From Pseudomonadota bacterium (GTDB taxonomy: Bacteria > Pseudomonadota > Gammaproteobacteria > Nitrosococcales > Methylophagaceae): 64,000 nt of DNA. This document shows positions 40,522 through 50,206 of this stretch, in pieces. How positions within the stretch are numbered: position 1 is the first letter of the stretch; each line of letters starts with the position of its first letter. The position numbers and the translations under genes are program-made. The stretch lies in assembly GCA_030576275.1 (NCBI GenBank), contig JALIBN010000019.1:124001-188000 (forward strand), read 5' to 3'. The notes under the pieces are model-generated. The model worked only from the letters and a program-made list of their open reading frames with translations. It was not told where the DNA came from and did no database searches.

Positions 40522-41376
40522 ATGAAGGAGGTCTATTTAAATGGTGATTTTTTGCCTGAGGTTGAGGCAAAGGTATCAGTATTTGATCGTGGCTTCTTAT
40601 TAGGTGATGGCGTTTATGAGGTAATCCCTGTTTATGATGGTCGTAGTTTTCAGTTATTGGCTCACCTAGAACGGTTGCAGCGTAGCCTCGATGGCGTGCG
40701 GATGAAAAACCCATTCACCAAGGCCGAATGGCAAACCATGATTGAGCAATTGATCGAGCGTAATGGTGGAGGTAATCAATCTTTATATTTACAGGTTACA
40801 AGAGGAGCGGCGCCACGTGATCATCTATTTCCACAAGGGGTTACACCTACGATCTTTGCAATGAGTAATCCTTTACACCCCGTGGAAGAAAAGTATAAAA
40901 AACATGGTATCGCGGCTATTACTTTGCCTGATATTCGTTGGCACAATTGTAATATCAAGGCGATTACCTTGTTACCGAATAGCTTATTGAAGCAGCAGGC
41001 ACTGGAAGCGGGTGCGCAGGAAGCATTGTTAATTCGTGATGGCTGTCTGACTGAAGGTTCAACTAGTAATGCCTATATAGTCATTAATGGTACTATTTAT
41101 ACTTCGCCTAAAGATGAAAAAGTATTGCCTGGCATTACCCGTGAAGTTGTCATTGCGTTGGCTGCTAAGTCAGGGATACCATTGTTGGAGCGAGGCGTTA
41201 CACTCAACGAGTTAAAACACGCTGATGAGGTCTGGGTGAGCAGTTCTACTAAAGAGATATTGCCCGTTACACTATTAGATGGTGACAAGGTAGGAAGCGG
41301 AATTCCTGGTCCGGTATGGCAAAGAATAGATGTACTTTATCAGCATTATAAAAAGGATGTCGCAGCATGGCATTAG
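40522..41376 (+). CDS. D-amino acid aminotransferase (class IV, PLP)
   Basis: The protein is a class IV PLP aminotransferase of 284 residues. The PLP lysine is K146 in HNCNIKAITLLPN, and EGSTSNAYIV is the class IV signature. FDRGFLLGDGVYE near 21-33 is typical of D-alanine transaminases. It probably exchanges D-alanine and D-glutamate, so it fits next to dacA: D-Ala released in the periplasm could be recycled. Branched-chain aminotransferase activity is the main alternative. It overlaps ybeD by 10 bp. Confidence 0.9.
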   Translation: MKEVYLNGDFLPEVEAKVSVFDRGFLLGDGVYEVIPVYDGRSFQLLAHLERLQRSLDGVRMKNPFTKAEWQTMIEQLIERNGGGNQSLYLQVTRGAAPRDHLFPQGVTPTIFAMSNPLHPVEEKYKKHGIAAITLPDIRWHNCNIKAITLLPNSLLKQQALEAGAQEALLIRDGCLTEGSTSNAYIVINGTIYTSPKDEKVLPGITREVVIALAAKSGIPLLERGVTLNELKHADEVWVSSSTKEILPVTLLDGDKVGSGIPGPVWQRIDVLYQHYKKDVAAWH

Positions 41377-41639
41377 ACGAAAAAGAAGCTAAGATGGAAT
41401 TTCCATGTGAATATGGGATCAAAGCGATGGGGATTACCGACCCAGAGTTTGATGCTACTGTCGTGAACATTGTTCGACGCCATGTCGAAGATATTAAGGA
41501 AGACGCGGTAACTATCAAACAAAGTTCTAGCGGCAAATTTACTTCAGTTACGGTTGATTTTTACGTGACGAGTCGTGAGCAATTAGAAGCGATACATCGC
41601 GATTTGATTAACCACGAAGCAGTTAAATACGTTTTATAA
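41367..41639 (+). CDS. ybeD: YbeD family protein (DUF493)
   Basis: This 90-residue alpha-beta protein has the family features FPCEYGIKAMG and a C-terminal REQLEAIHRDL. It belongs to DUF493, whose genes lie between dacA and lipB in many proteobacteria. The fold is like a small regulatory (ACT-like) domain; a role in lipoate metabolism has been suggested but is not proven. It overlaps the end of the transaminase gene and lies 10 bp before lipB. Confidence 0.93.
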   Translation: MALDEKEAKMEFPCEYGIKAMGITDPEFDATVVNIVRRHVEDIKEDAVTIKQSSSGKFTSVTVDFYVTSREQLEAIHRDLINHEAVKYVL

Positions 41640-41649
41640 TTTTCACACA

Positions 41650-42261
41650 ATGATAATAAAAGACTTGGGTCTAGTTGATTATCAGGCTACTTGTGACGCC
41701 ATGCGAATATTTACTGCCCAGCGTGATCAACATACGCAAGATGAACTATGGTTAGTAGAACATCCCCCCGTTTTTACACAAGGCTTGAATGGTAAAGATG
41801 AACACGTGCTTAATAGCGGCGATATTCCAGTTATTAGAACTGATCGTGGTGGTCAAGTTACCTATCATGGTCCTGGGCAATTAATTGCCTATACATTATT
41901 TGATTTGAAACGACTCAATATCGGCGTACGTGAGATGGTGTCACGCATGGAAAATAGTGTGATAAGCATGCTTGATGACATGGCAATTAAAGCGAATGCG
42001 CGTGCTGATGCGCCCGGTGTATATGTTGAACAACGTAAAATAGCGGCATTAGGATTAAGAGTTAAGCAAGGGTCTTGTTATCATGGCCTAAGTATCAATA
42101 TCTCAATGGACTTAGCACCTTTCAGCTATATTAACCCTTGTGGTTATAAAGGTATGGAAGTGGTTGATTTAAAATGCCTAGGTTATGACATGACAATGTC
42201 ACAGGCGAAACAACAGTTTTTATCAGCGTTTGAAGCGCAGATGTTTAAGGTGAATAAATGA
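41650..42261 (+). CDS. lipB: Octanoyl-[acyl-carrier-protein] transferase
   Basis: LipB moves octanoate from ACP to the lipoyl domains of oxoacid dehydrogenases and the glycine cleavage H protein. The acyl-binding cysteine is C164 in NPCGYKGME and the partner lysine K130 is in RKIAALG. The substrate loop [13 protein letters not shown] is at 66-78. The 203-residue length is typical. The stop overlaps the lipA start in ATGA. Confidence 0.96.
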   Translation: MIIKDLGLVDYQATCDAMRIFTAQRDQHTQDELWLVEHPPVFTQGLNGKDEHVLNSGDIPVIRTDRGGQVTYHGPGQLIAYTLFDLKRLNIGVREMVSRMENSVISMLDDMAIKANARADAPGVYVEQRKIAALGLRVKQGSCYHGLSINISMDLAPFSYINPCGYKGMEVVDLKCLGYDMTMSQAKQQFLSAFEAQMFKVNK

Positions 42262-43214
42262 CCGAAAAAGTACAGCCAAAACGCGACGTTAGTGCACTGA
42301 AAGGTGCATCCAAAGTATCCCGCATCCCAATAAAAATAATACCTAGTGAACCTAAACGTAAACCCGCTTGGATCAGAGCGAAAGCACCGAGTAGTCCCGA
42401 GGTCATTCGTTTAAAAGAACTGCTACGTGAGAATGAGCTACACACCGTATGTGAAGAAGCTTCATGCCCTAATTTAGGTGAATGTTTTACCCATGGCACT
42501 GCCACTTTTTTGATTATGGGTAATATTTGTACTCGTCGCTGCCCATTTTGCGATGTCGCACACGGTAAGCCTGATCCTCTTGATGTCAATGAGCCAGAGC
42601 ATTTAGCCAAAACGATTGCAGCTATGCAGCTTAAACATGTGGTGGTGACCTCTGTGGATCGAGATGATTTACGAGACGGAGGTTCTACTCATTTCACCCA
42701 ATGTATCGCTGAAATACGTAAACAATCACCTAACACAAGAATTGAAGTACTTGTTCCCGACTTTCGTGGACGTATGGATGTGGCTTTAGTTGAATTGTCA
42801 AAATGCCCGCCGGATATCTTTAATCATAATTTAGAAAGTATCCCTCGCCTTTATAAAGCCGTTAGACCCGGATCAGATTATCAATGGTCACTAAATTTGA
42901 TTAAAAGGTTTCAGCAACTACATCCCGAAGTGCCAACTAAATCGGGTTTAATGTTGGGATTAGGCGAAACATTGCAAGAAGTACAGCAAGTGATGCAGGA
43001 TTTGCGTGATCATGGATGTCGGATGTTAACCTTAGGTCAATACTTACAACCCAGCCGACATCACTTGGCAGTAGAACGTTTTGTAACACCAGCGGAATTT
43101 GATCAACTGGCCGTTGTTGCAAAAGAAATGGGCTTCGAACATGTGGCTAGTGGTCCAATGGTTAGATCGTCATATCATGCTGATTTACAAGCGCAAGGAG
43201 AACACGTATCTTAG
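42258..43214 (+). CDS. lipA: Lipoyl synthase (radical SAM)
   Basis: LipA inserts two sulfur atoms into protein-bound octanoyl groups. The radical SAM motif CTRRCPFC gives C91, C95 and C98, and the auxiliary cluster, which is the sulfur source, is held by C65, C70 and C76. The C-terminal RSSYHA serine motif, also an auxiliary cluster ligand, is present. It has 318 residues. It forms a coupled pair with lipB; fccB follows after 27 bp. Confidence 0.97.
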   Translation: MTEKVQPKRDVSALKGASKVSRIPIKIIPSEPKRKPAWIRAKAPSSPEVIRLKELLRENELHTVCEEASCPNLGECFTHGTATFLIMGNICTRRCPFCDVAHGKPDPLDVNEPEHLAKTIAAMQLKHVVVTSVDRDDLRDGGSTHFTQCIAEIRKQSPNTRIEVLVPDFRGRMDVALVELSKCPPDIFNHNLESIPRLYKAVRPGSDYQWSLNLIKRFQQLHPEVPTKSGLMLGLGETLQEVQQVMQDLRDHGCRMLTLGQYLQPSRHHLAVERFVTPAEFDQLAVVAKEMGFEHVASGPMVRSSYHADLQAQGEHVS

Positions 43215-43241
43215 GGTGTTGAATATAAGAGGTTTATTGTT

Positions 43242-44513
43242 ATGGCTTTAAAACGTAGATGTTTTATTAAAACAGCAATTGCAGCGGGTTCTCTGGCAAT
43301 CTTGCCTAAAATAGCATTAGCATCGAAAAAGTCAGCTACTTCGCAACGAGTAGTAGTGATTGGCGGTGGTTTTGCCGGCGCTACGGCGTCCAAATATCTC
43401 AAGATGTGGTCCCCTGGAACTGAGGTGATAATGATTGAGCGAAATGCTCAGTTTGTTTCATGTCCTCAGAGTAATCTCGTATTGAGTGGTAGCCGCACTC
43501 TGCAGCAACTTACTTATGATTACAATGGCCTAGCTTATAAATATGACGTGAGAACGGTACAAGCTGAAGTCATGGCCATTGATACCGATAAACAACAAGT
43601 AACACTGCATGATGGTGTTGTCGTGAGCTATGATCGTCTAGTCATTGCACCGGGCGTTGATTTTATTTATGACGATCTGCCGATGTTGGCAAGTTATGAG
43701 GCTCAAAATATTGTGCCTCATGCATGGAAAGCAGGTCCTCAAACCGAAATATTAAAACAACAGTTAGTGAGTATGAAAAAAGGCGGTACCGTCATAATGA
43801 CTGTTCCGCCAACACCTTTTCGTTGTCCGCCTGGACCTTATGAACGGGCCTGTCAGATAGCGCTTTACTTAAAAACTCATAACCCTAGCGGTAAATTAAT
43901 TATCCTAGATGCTAATGGCGATATAGCCTCTAAAAAAGCCTTATTTAAAGGCGCATGGCAAGAACATTATGCTGGTTTGATTGATTATGTCCCTAGTAGC
44001 ATGATTGAGAGTGTCGATGTAGAGATGTTGACTATTGATACTGAATTTAATAAATTTTCTGCGGATGTGTTAAATGTTATCCCACCACAAAGAGCTGGAA
44101 AAGTAGCTGAGTTGGCGGGAGTCATAAATATTGACCAACGTTGGTGTGAGGTTGACTTTGTAACTTATGAATCGAAAGTTAAAAGTAATGTGCATGTGAT
44201 TGGGGATGCGGTACATGCCGTATTGCCTAAGTCAGGTCACATAGCCAATGCACAAGCAAAAGTGTGTGCGGCAGCAATAGCATCGCTATTAGCTGAAACG
44301 GAGCCGGAACAACAACCTGTATTTAGTAATACCTGTTACAGTTTTATTGATGATCAGCAAGCTGGTCATGTTGCCGCTGTATATCGTTATGATAAGCAAC
44401 AACAATCGATGATAGCTATGCCTGGCGGCGGCGTTTCAGAACAACCCTCGAAACTTGAGGGTGTATACGCAAATGCATGGGCTAACAACATTTGGCATGA
44501 TATCTTGGAGTAG
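43242..44513 (+). CDS. fccB: Flavocytochrome c sulfide dehydrogenase, flavoprotein subunit
   Basis: FccB oxidises sulfide in the periplasm and passes electrons to a cytochrome c subunit. An exported twin-arginine-like leader (KRRCFIKTAIAAGS) precedes the FAD motif VIGGGFAG (39-46). C74 in FVSCPQSN aligns with the cysteine that binds FAD covalently in Allochromatium, and C195 in PFRCPPGPYERA plus C365 in NTCYS are the likely redox-active pair. The length of 423 matches. No cytochrome gene is adjacent; the FccA-like cytochrome is at 20942-21235. It sits 27 bp after lipA, an unusual neighbour. Confidence 0.92.
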   Translation: MALKRRCFIKTAIAAGSLAILPKIALASKKSATSQRVVVIGGGFAGATASKYLKMWSPGTEVIMIERNAQFVSCPQSNLVLSGSRTLQQLTYDYNGLAYKYDVRTVQAEVMAIDTDKQQVTLHDGVVVSYDRLVIAPGVDFIYDDLPMLASYEAQNIVPHAWKAGPQTEILKQQLVSMKKGGTVIMTVPPTPFRCPPGPYERACQIALYLKTHNPSGKLIILDANGDIASKKALFKGAWQEHYAGLIDYVPSSMIESVDVEMLTIDTEFNKFSADVLNVIPPQRAGKVAELAGVINIDQRWCEVDFVTYESKVKSNVHVIGDAVHAVLPKSGHIANAQAKVCAAAIASLLAETEPEQQPVFSNTCYSFIDDQQAGHVAAVYRYDKQQQSMIAMPGGGVSEQPSKLEGVYANAWANNIWHDILE

Positions 44514-44537
44514 TATTTTTCGTGCGGAGGGATCTTG

Positions 44538-46211
44538 ATGACATTTAACGGACAGGCATTCTTAGGGTATCAACTCCCTGAATTACTTGATGCTAAAATG
44601 CCCAAAGGTATTCCTCTAACCTTAAAACAGCTGGATCTATGGTTCAGCAGTTTACCGCTATTAAATGTACGGCAGTTGTCATCTCAAATTCCTCAATACA
44701 TTTACAACATTAATCGCCTTCCGATATCAGATGCTCAACGATTTTTAATACTTGAACGTTTACGCCCAACCGTCGATTATTTATACGATTCAATAATTAA
44801 AGAAATCAGAGGTAGAAACTTATATCTATCAAAAGAACATCGAGAATTTGAGCTAGTAACCAGAGAATTGATAATGGGGATGGCTATTGGATATCAGCGC
44901 TTATTGTTTAATATAGCTAAACAGAAACCCTTTTTTTTTAGTCGGAACAGATATCGTTTATTAGCTCAAAGGACAGTGTATTATTTAGGTGAACAAATTC
45001 GAGTTTCATACCTATTAAGTGAGACTGTACCTAAACAACTGTGGAAAGATTTTCATGTAAGTTACGCTTTTTCTTTTTATTTCCGGCTAAATAAGGGAAA
45101 AATAACAGATCAATTTGCATATCATCACAATAATAAAGGTTCGATAGGAAATCTATATCATCGGATTTTATTGCTAGCAATGATTTCACCCTATAGTTTG
45201 CGAAACGGAGAATTAGATCAAGTTTATTTTGCTTTAGAACCCTGGTTGAATGACATTAAGCTGACGAGGACAATAAAAGAGCAAAGTTCTGGTTATGTTC
45301 TTGAAATACAGAGTGATATAGGACCTAGTTATGTAGATGAAATCAAGCTGGGCAAAAAATCATTAATAGTAGATAGTAGTAAATTGCTGAATAAGCTACA
45401 AACCTGGTTAGAGTCTGGTGTCGTGCCAAAATTAGTCGACAATAAAGCTATGTCTACTAAATTATTAAAACATCTTATCTCGAACCTTGATGTCAGTAAA
45501 CGGCCTGTTAGACAGCGTTTGGACGGTGGTGGAGAACAAGTAGAAGTTATCATCGGCTTGCAAGATATTCATGTTTTCCTAGAACATATTAGAGCGATTG
45601 TTAGTGATAATACAGCTGACTTGCTATCTGATATCAATAAGGATCAAGGCTCAGAAGCTAATAATGATTGGGGAAGACATCTTGAAAGCAGTTGGGATGG
45701 ACATCAATTTTATGAATCTAGTGTCTCATCTACACAAAATCGTTCAGAAGAAAGAATGAAGCCTTCCGTTAGACGGCATGATTTTACGATAGAAAATGAA
45801 AGTGAAACAAGTGTTTGTCTTAGTTGTGATAGCCTACATGGCAATGGTTTGTGCATTGGCGAGCTGATGATAATTAGGCGTAATAATTCAGTTGCATGGA
45901 CGCTGGGTGTGGTTCTTTGGATGAGTTTGTCATATAAAGAATTGAAAGTAGGACTATATCTTTTGTCGACTAAAGTCGATTGGGTTACCGTAGAGAAAAT
46001 GGGAACAAATGATGATGTATCGATTGATGCGTTATGGTTAGCAGGAGGCGAGCAGGGTGATACTCTTTTATTAACCCGTGCCGAATTTAAAACGGGTGAT
46101 TATATTGAATTAAATCATCATGGTGAACGTTTATTGCTTACTTTGGCAGATGCTGTTTGGCATAGCGAAGGTTTTGCTCAATTTAAGTTCATAGTCAAAG
46201 GTCTCGCTTAA
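44538..46211 (+). CDS. Uncharacterised protein with C-terminal PilZ-like domain
   Basis: I do not recognise a characterised homologue. The 557-residue protein is soluble-looking: a helical N-terminal two thirds rich in basic and aromatic residues (several YLY, FFF and RY patches), an acidic linker near 370-400, and a C-terminal beta-rich region of about 110 residues resembling a PilZ domain. The PilZ motif is imperfect: SLHGNGLCIGE stands where D/NxSxxG is expected, and the RxxxR part is unclear, so c-di-GMP binding is uncertain. GGAGGG lies 6 bp before the ATG at 44538; a TTG at 44535 is too close. It follows fccB by 24 bp. Confidence 0.75.
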   Translation: MTFNGQAFLGYQLPELLDAKMPKGIPLTLKQLDLWFSSLPLLNVRQLSSQIPQYIYNINRLPISDAQRFLILERLRPTVDYLYDSIIKEIRGRNLYLSKEHREFELVTRELIMGMAIGYQRLLFNIAKQKPFFFSRNRYRLLAQRTVYYLGEQIRVSYLLSETVPKQLWKDFHVSYAFSFYFRLNKGKITDQFAYHHNNKGSIGNLYHRILLLAMISPYSLRNGELDQVYFALEPWLNDIKLTRTIKEQSSGYVLEIQSDIGPSYVDEIKLGKKSLIVDSSKLLNKLQTWLESGVVPKLVDNKAMSTKLLKHLISNLDVSKRPVRQRLDGGGEQVEVIIGLQDIHVFLEHIRAIVSDNTADLLSDINKDQGSEANNDWGRHLESSWDGHQFYESSVSSTQNRSEERMKPSVRRHDFTIENESETSVCLSCDSLHGNGLCIGELMIIRRNNSVAWTLGVVLWMSLSYKELKVGLYLLSTKVDWVTVEKMGTNDDVSIDALWLAGGEQGDTLLLTRAEFKTGDYIELNHHGERLLLTLADAVWHSEGFAQFKFIVKGLA

Positions 46212-46370
46212 AATTAAGCAATCAGCCAACCTGAATATTTGATAGCAGACTGAGTAATATCACAAGATCTGATATGATTACGCTCATTTTAAAGCAATAG
46301 TGTTAGTCCCTTTATAATTTCTTCGAACACTAGGCTAAATAACATTTAATGAATTTTACGAGAGGTTGTT

Positions 46371-47537
46371 ATGAGTGAGTTTTTACCAGGGCTAGAAGGC
46401 GTAGCCGCTACGCAGTCGGCAATATCATACATTGATGGTGATAAAGGCTTATTGTCTTATCGTGGTTATTCGATTGAAACTTTAGCCAAACATAGTACGT
46501 TTGAAGAAACAACCTTATTATTACTGCAGGGCGAGCTTCCTACTACGACTGAGTTGGCTGAATTTACGACGCAATTACGGGGCCAGTATCGTATTAAATA
46601 TCACATTCGCGAAATGATGCGTCACTTCCCCTCAACGGGCCATCCAATGGATATGTTGCAAACAGCCGTATCCAGCCTAGGTATGTTTTATCCTGGTAAT
46701 GAATGTCTAACGAGTAGTGATTCTTGCCAGGATCTGAATTACGTTCGAAATATGACAGTTAATATCATCGCATCAATGGCGCCTCTAGTCGCCATGTGGG
46801 AGCATATGCGCCGGGGCTATGATCCTATTAATCCTCGCGAAGATTTATCTGTTGCTGAAAACTTGCTCTATATGTTTTCAGGTAAAGAACCAGATCCCCT
46901 GATGGCTAAAATTATGGATGTTTGCTTGATTCTTCATGCCGAACATACCTTAAATGCCTCGACGTTTTCGGCCTTAGTTTCAGGTTCTACATTGGCAACA
47001 CCTTATAGTGTTATTTCGGGAGCCATTGGCACATTATCAGGTCCTTTACACGGTGGTGCCAACTCTCGTGTAGTCGATATGCTCAAAGAAATTGGTAGTG
47101 CAGATAAAGCTGAAAAATGGATTGATAATGCGCTGGCTAATAAACAAGTAATTTGGGGTATGGGACATCGTGAATATAAAGTAAAAGATCCACGAGCAAC
47201 CATTTTGCATCAACTCGTTGCGGAATTGATTGAGGATCGAGGTAGTAGCTTAGACACTACGTTTGAGACGGCGATGCGAGTAGAAGAAATTTGTGCAGAC
47301 AGATTAGGCCACAAAGGTGTTTATCCAAATGTAGACTTTTATTCTGGAATTTTATATGCAGAAATGGGAATTCCAGCCGATCAATTCACCGCTCTTTTTG
47401 CTGTGGCGCGTTCCGCTGGTTGGTTAGCACACTGGAGAGAACAAATATCTGATAATCGTATTTATCGTCCAACCCAAATCTATATTGGTAGTGGTGAGCG
47501 GGATTATATTCCAGCCGAAGAACGATCTAGAAATTAA
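46371..47537 (+). CDS. gltA: Citrate synthase
   Basis: Citrate synthase condenses acetyl-CoA and oxaloacetate to enter the TCA cycle. The catalytic set is H227 in PLHGGAN, H266 in GMGHREYKVKDPRA and D322 in NVDFYSG. At 388 residues it lacks the N-terminal NADH-binding extension of the hexameric E. coli type (about 427) and resembles the shorter form found in Gram-positives and some sulfur or methane oxidisers. 2-methylcitrate synthase activity cannot be excluded. GAGAGG precedes the ATG. It converges on epmB, with stops overlapping by 4 bp. Confidence 0.93.
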   Translation: MSEFLPGLEGVAATQSAISYIDGDKGLLSYRGYSIETLAKHSTFEETTLLLLQGELPTTTELAEFTTQLRGQYRIKYHIREMMRHFPSTGHPMDMLQTAVSSLGMFYPGNECLTSSDSCQDLNYVRNMTVNIIASMAPLVAMWEHMRRGYDPINPREDLSVAENLLYMFSGKEPDPLMAKIMDVCLILHAEHTLNASTFSALVSGSTLATPYSVISGAIGTLSGPLHGGANSRVVDMLKEIGSADKAEKWIDNALANKQVIWGMGHREYKVKDPRATILHQLVAELIEDRGSSLDTTFETAMRVEEICADRLGHKGVYPNVDFYSGILYAEMGIPADQFTALFAVARSAGWLAHWREQISDNRIYRPTQIYIGSGERDYIPAEERSRN

Positions 47538-48541
47538 GCGATTATGGTTTTACTGGCTTCACCTTGTTGCTCTCGAACCAACCGAGGAACAAGGTAGCCA
47601 GGCAACATCTTTCGAATCTGTGCTATCAATTCAATGCCATGCTGTTCTGAAACGTCAAAATGACTAGCCCCGCTAACTTTATCGAGTAAGTGAAGATAAT
47701 AGGGTATGACACTAACCTCGCTAAGGCGTTCGCTTAAGTCATATAAAGCTTGTGACGAGTCATTAATTCCTTTTAGCAATACCGTTTGATTAAGTAGCTG
47801 GCATCCTGCTAAGCGTAATTTATTGAGAGCCTTGGCAACAAAGTCGTCAATTTCATTGGCATGATTGGCATGAATCACCATGACGACTTGCAGTTTAGCA
47901 TCTGCAATCCACGACAATAAGTGTTCATCTACACGTTCCGGTAAAACGATAGGCAATCGTGTGTGTATGCGCAGACGTTTAAGGTGAGGAATCTTTTGAA
48001 GATCATGCACTAGATTAACGAGCTTATTATCGGTTAATGACAGGGGATCACCTCCACTGAGAATCACTTCATTGATACTAAGATCCTCTGCTATATTTTC
48101 CAGTGTTTGCTGCCACTGACTTGCCAGTGGGTTACTGTCACCATAAGGGAAATGCCGACGAAAACAATATCGGCAATGAATCGCGCAAGCGCCAGTGGTT
48201 AGTAATAATGCACGGCCATGATATTTTTGTAATATGCCCGGCGACGTCACCGCTAAATTATCACCAACCGGATCGGCAACAAAATTAGCGACATCAAAAC
48301 TTTCGTCTATAAGTGGGAAAACTTGTCTTAATAAAGGGTCGTCCTTATCTCCATGGCGCATTTTATTGATATAAGCTTGTGGTACACGCAGTGGAAAGTT
48401 TTTGATGGCATCAGCATCAATTTCTTGTAATTTATCTGATAAACCCAGTTGTGTGAGTAGGGCTGTAGGCTCTTTGACTGCATTAGCTAAAGCAGTTTGC
48501 CATGGTTGTTTTGTCACCAAGTTGTGTGATTGCGGTATCAT
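47534..48541 (-). CDS. epmB: EF-P beta-lysylation protein EpmB (lysine 2,3-aminomutase)
   Basis: EpmB is a radical SAM/PLP enzyme that turns (S)-alpha-lysine into (R)-beta-lysine for modification of EF-P. The radical SAM cysteines are C119, C123 and C126 in [15 protein letters not shown]. From the ATG at 48541 it has 335 residues; the frame is open 216 bp further back through efp on the other strand, but this is not family-like. It diverges from efp with 52 bp between, which holds a minus-strand TATAAT. Together with efp and epmA it makes a complete beta-lysylation set. Confidence 0.95.
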   Translation of the reverse strand: MIPQSHNLVTKQPWQTALANAVKEPTALLTQLGLSDKLQEIDADAIKNFPLRVPQAYINKMRHGDKDDPLLRQVFPLIDESFDVANFVADPVGDNLAVTSPGILQKYHGRALLLTTGACAIHCRYCFRRHFPYGDSNPLASQWQQTLENIAEDLSINEVILSGGDPLSLTDNKLVNLVHDLQKIPHLKRLRIHTRLPIVLPERVDEHLLSWIADAKLQVVMVIHANHANEIDDFVAKALNKLRLAGCQLLNQTVLLKGINDSSQALYDLSERLSEVSVIPYYLHLLDKVSGASHFDVSEQHGIELIAQIRKMLPGYLVPRLVREQQGEASKTIIA

Positions 48542-48593
48542 AGGGGGCTTTAAAATTATTATAGACGTTGATCGTCCCCTAAAAGAGGTTGCC

Positions 48594-49163
48594 ATGGCAA
48601 ATTTTAGTACAAGTGAATTTAAATCAGGACTCAAAATCATGTTGGATGGCGATCCATGCAATATCATTGAAAATGAATTCGTAAAACCAGGTAAGGGCCA
48701 AGCATTTAGCCGAGTAAAATTCCGCAATCTGAAAACAGGGCGCGTTAATGAGCGCACTTTTAAGTCAAATGAAAGCGCCGAAGGTGCCGATGTGATTGAG
48801 ATGGAATTGGAATATTCATATACCGATGGCGAGTTCTGGCATTTTATGGATCCAACTACATTTGAACAATATGCTGCAGATGCAAATGCTATTGCTGAAT
48901 GTAAAAACTGGTTAAAAGAACAAAATTTTTACACTGTAACACTTTGGGATGGTTCGCCATTAGTCGTTGCGGCACCTAACTTTGTTAATCTAATTGTAGC
49001 TGAAACAGATCCTGGTTTGAAAGGTGATACATCAGGAGGTGGCGGTAAGCCTGCTACATTAGAAACGGGTGCCGTTGTTCGCGTACCACTATTTATCGAA
49101 ATTGGTGAACTATTACGCGTAGATACGCGAAGTGGTGAATATGTTGAGCGAGCTAAAGGCTAG
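48594..49163 (+). CDS. efp: Elongation factor P
   Basis: EF-P rescues ribosomes stalled at polyproline stretches. The 189-residue protein has three beta-barrel domains, and the modified lysine is K34 in VKPGKGQAF. The start at 48594 follows AGAGG and gives the usual [12 protein letters not shown]. The frame is open 192 bp upstream on the strand opposite epmB, but that extension has no family match. Two of its three modification genes, epmA and epmB, flank it; epmC is not in the window. Confidence 0.97.
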   Translation: MANFSTSEFKSGLKIMLDGDPCNIIENEFVKPGKGQAFSRVKFRNLKTGRVNERTFKSNESAEGADVIEMELEYSYTDGEFWHFMDPTTFEQYAADANAIAECKNWLKEQNFYTVTLWDGSPLVVAAPNFVNLIVAETDPGLKGDTSGGGGKPATLETGAVVRVPLFIEIGELLRVDTRSGEYVERAKG

Positions 49164-49180
49164 ACTGTTTAGTTACTAAT

Positions 49181-50161
49181 ATGGCATATAGTTGGCAGCC
49201 CTCGGCTGACATAACAACATTAAAACGGCGGGCACAGTATTTAGCTGATGTCCGCCGTTTTTTTCATGAGCGCGATGTATTGGAGGTTGAGACGCCTATC
49301 TTATCGCTAGCGGCACCTACGGCACCTTATATGGATAGTTTTACTACAGACTTTATGCCATTAGGTTCGTCATCTAGGCAAGCCTATTACCTACAAACTT
49401 CACCCGAATTTGCGATGAAGCGTTTACTCGCAGCAAATTTAGGCGCCATTTATCAAATCGCACACGTGTTTCGTAACGGAGAACAGGGTAGGCTTCATTC
49501 GCCTGAATTCACCATGCTGGAGTGGTATCGACCAGAATTATCACTGATTCAACTGATGGATGAAGTGAAGGCGCTAGTGCAACAAGTCTTTCATTTAAAT
49601 TCAATTATGCGTTTAAGTTATCGTGGCGTGTTTGAGTTTTATGTGAAACTGAATGTGTTGACCTGTTCAGACCAACAAATAGAACAGTGTGCTTTAGGGG
49701 TGATAACAGGCTTACCCATTGATTTAGAGCTTGATCGCGATGGTTGGCTAGAATTACTGATGAGCCATATTATTGAGCCGCGATTAGCTGCAATGAATTT
49801 AGCGGTGTTTATTTATGACTTTCCGGCCTCACAAGCGCAATTAGCTAAAATAAAAAAAGATGACGCTGGGAATGATGTAGCAGATCGTTTTGAACTTTAT
49901 ATCAAGGGTGTCGAGATCGCGAATGGTTATAACGAATTACTAGATGCAGATGAGTTACAACGTCGATTTACCGAAGATAATAAGCTCCGACAAGATCAAG
50001 CTATCGTTGAAATGCCCATTGATCATAATTTACTAGCCGCCATGAAATCAGGCATGCCTGTATGCTCAGGTGTCGCATTAGGTTTTGATCGAATTGTAAT
50101 GCTGGCCTTAAATAAACAAGATATTCAAGCAGTACAGACCTTTACTTTTAGCCATTCTTAA
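49181..50161 (+). CDS. epmA: EF-P--(R)-beta-lysine ligase
   Basis: EpmA is a shortened class II lysyl-tRNA synthetase-like enzyme that attaches beta-lysine to EF-P. Motif 1 is in RRFFHERDVLEVETPIL, motif 2 is RNGEQGRLHSPEFTMLEWYR and motif 3 is GVALGFDRIVML. The 326-residue length, with no anticodon-binding domain, separates it from LysS. It lies 17 bp after efp, so the two are probably co-transcribed. Confidence 0.96.
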   Translation: MAYSWQPSADITTLKRRAQYLADVRRFFHERDVLEVETPILSLAAPTAPYMDSFTTDFMPLGSSSRQAYYLQTSPEFAMKRLLAANLGAIYQIAHVFRNGEQGRLHSPEFTMLEWYRPELSLIQLMDEVKALVQQVFHLNSIMRLSYRGVFEFYVKLNVLTCSDQQIEQCALGVITGLPIDLELDRDGWLELLMSHIIEPRLAAMNLAVFIYDFPASQAQLAKIKKDDAGNDVADRFELYIKGVEIANGYNELLDADELQRRFTEDNKLRQDQAIVEMPIDHNLLAAMKSGMPVCSGVALGFDRIVMLALNKQDIQAVQTFTFSHS

Positions 50162-50206
50162 TAAAGTAATAAGCTCAAAGCTAGCGTCACTAAATTAACT
50201 TAACGG

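Noticed and set aside
40505-40714. Short antisense frame at the dacA-transaminase junction
   Set aside because: It overlaps two conserved genes and lacks a start signal.
48402-48593. 64-codon upstream extension of efp
   Set aside because: It overlaps epmB on the other strand, and EF-P has its conserved start at 48594 with a ribosome site.
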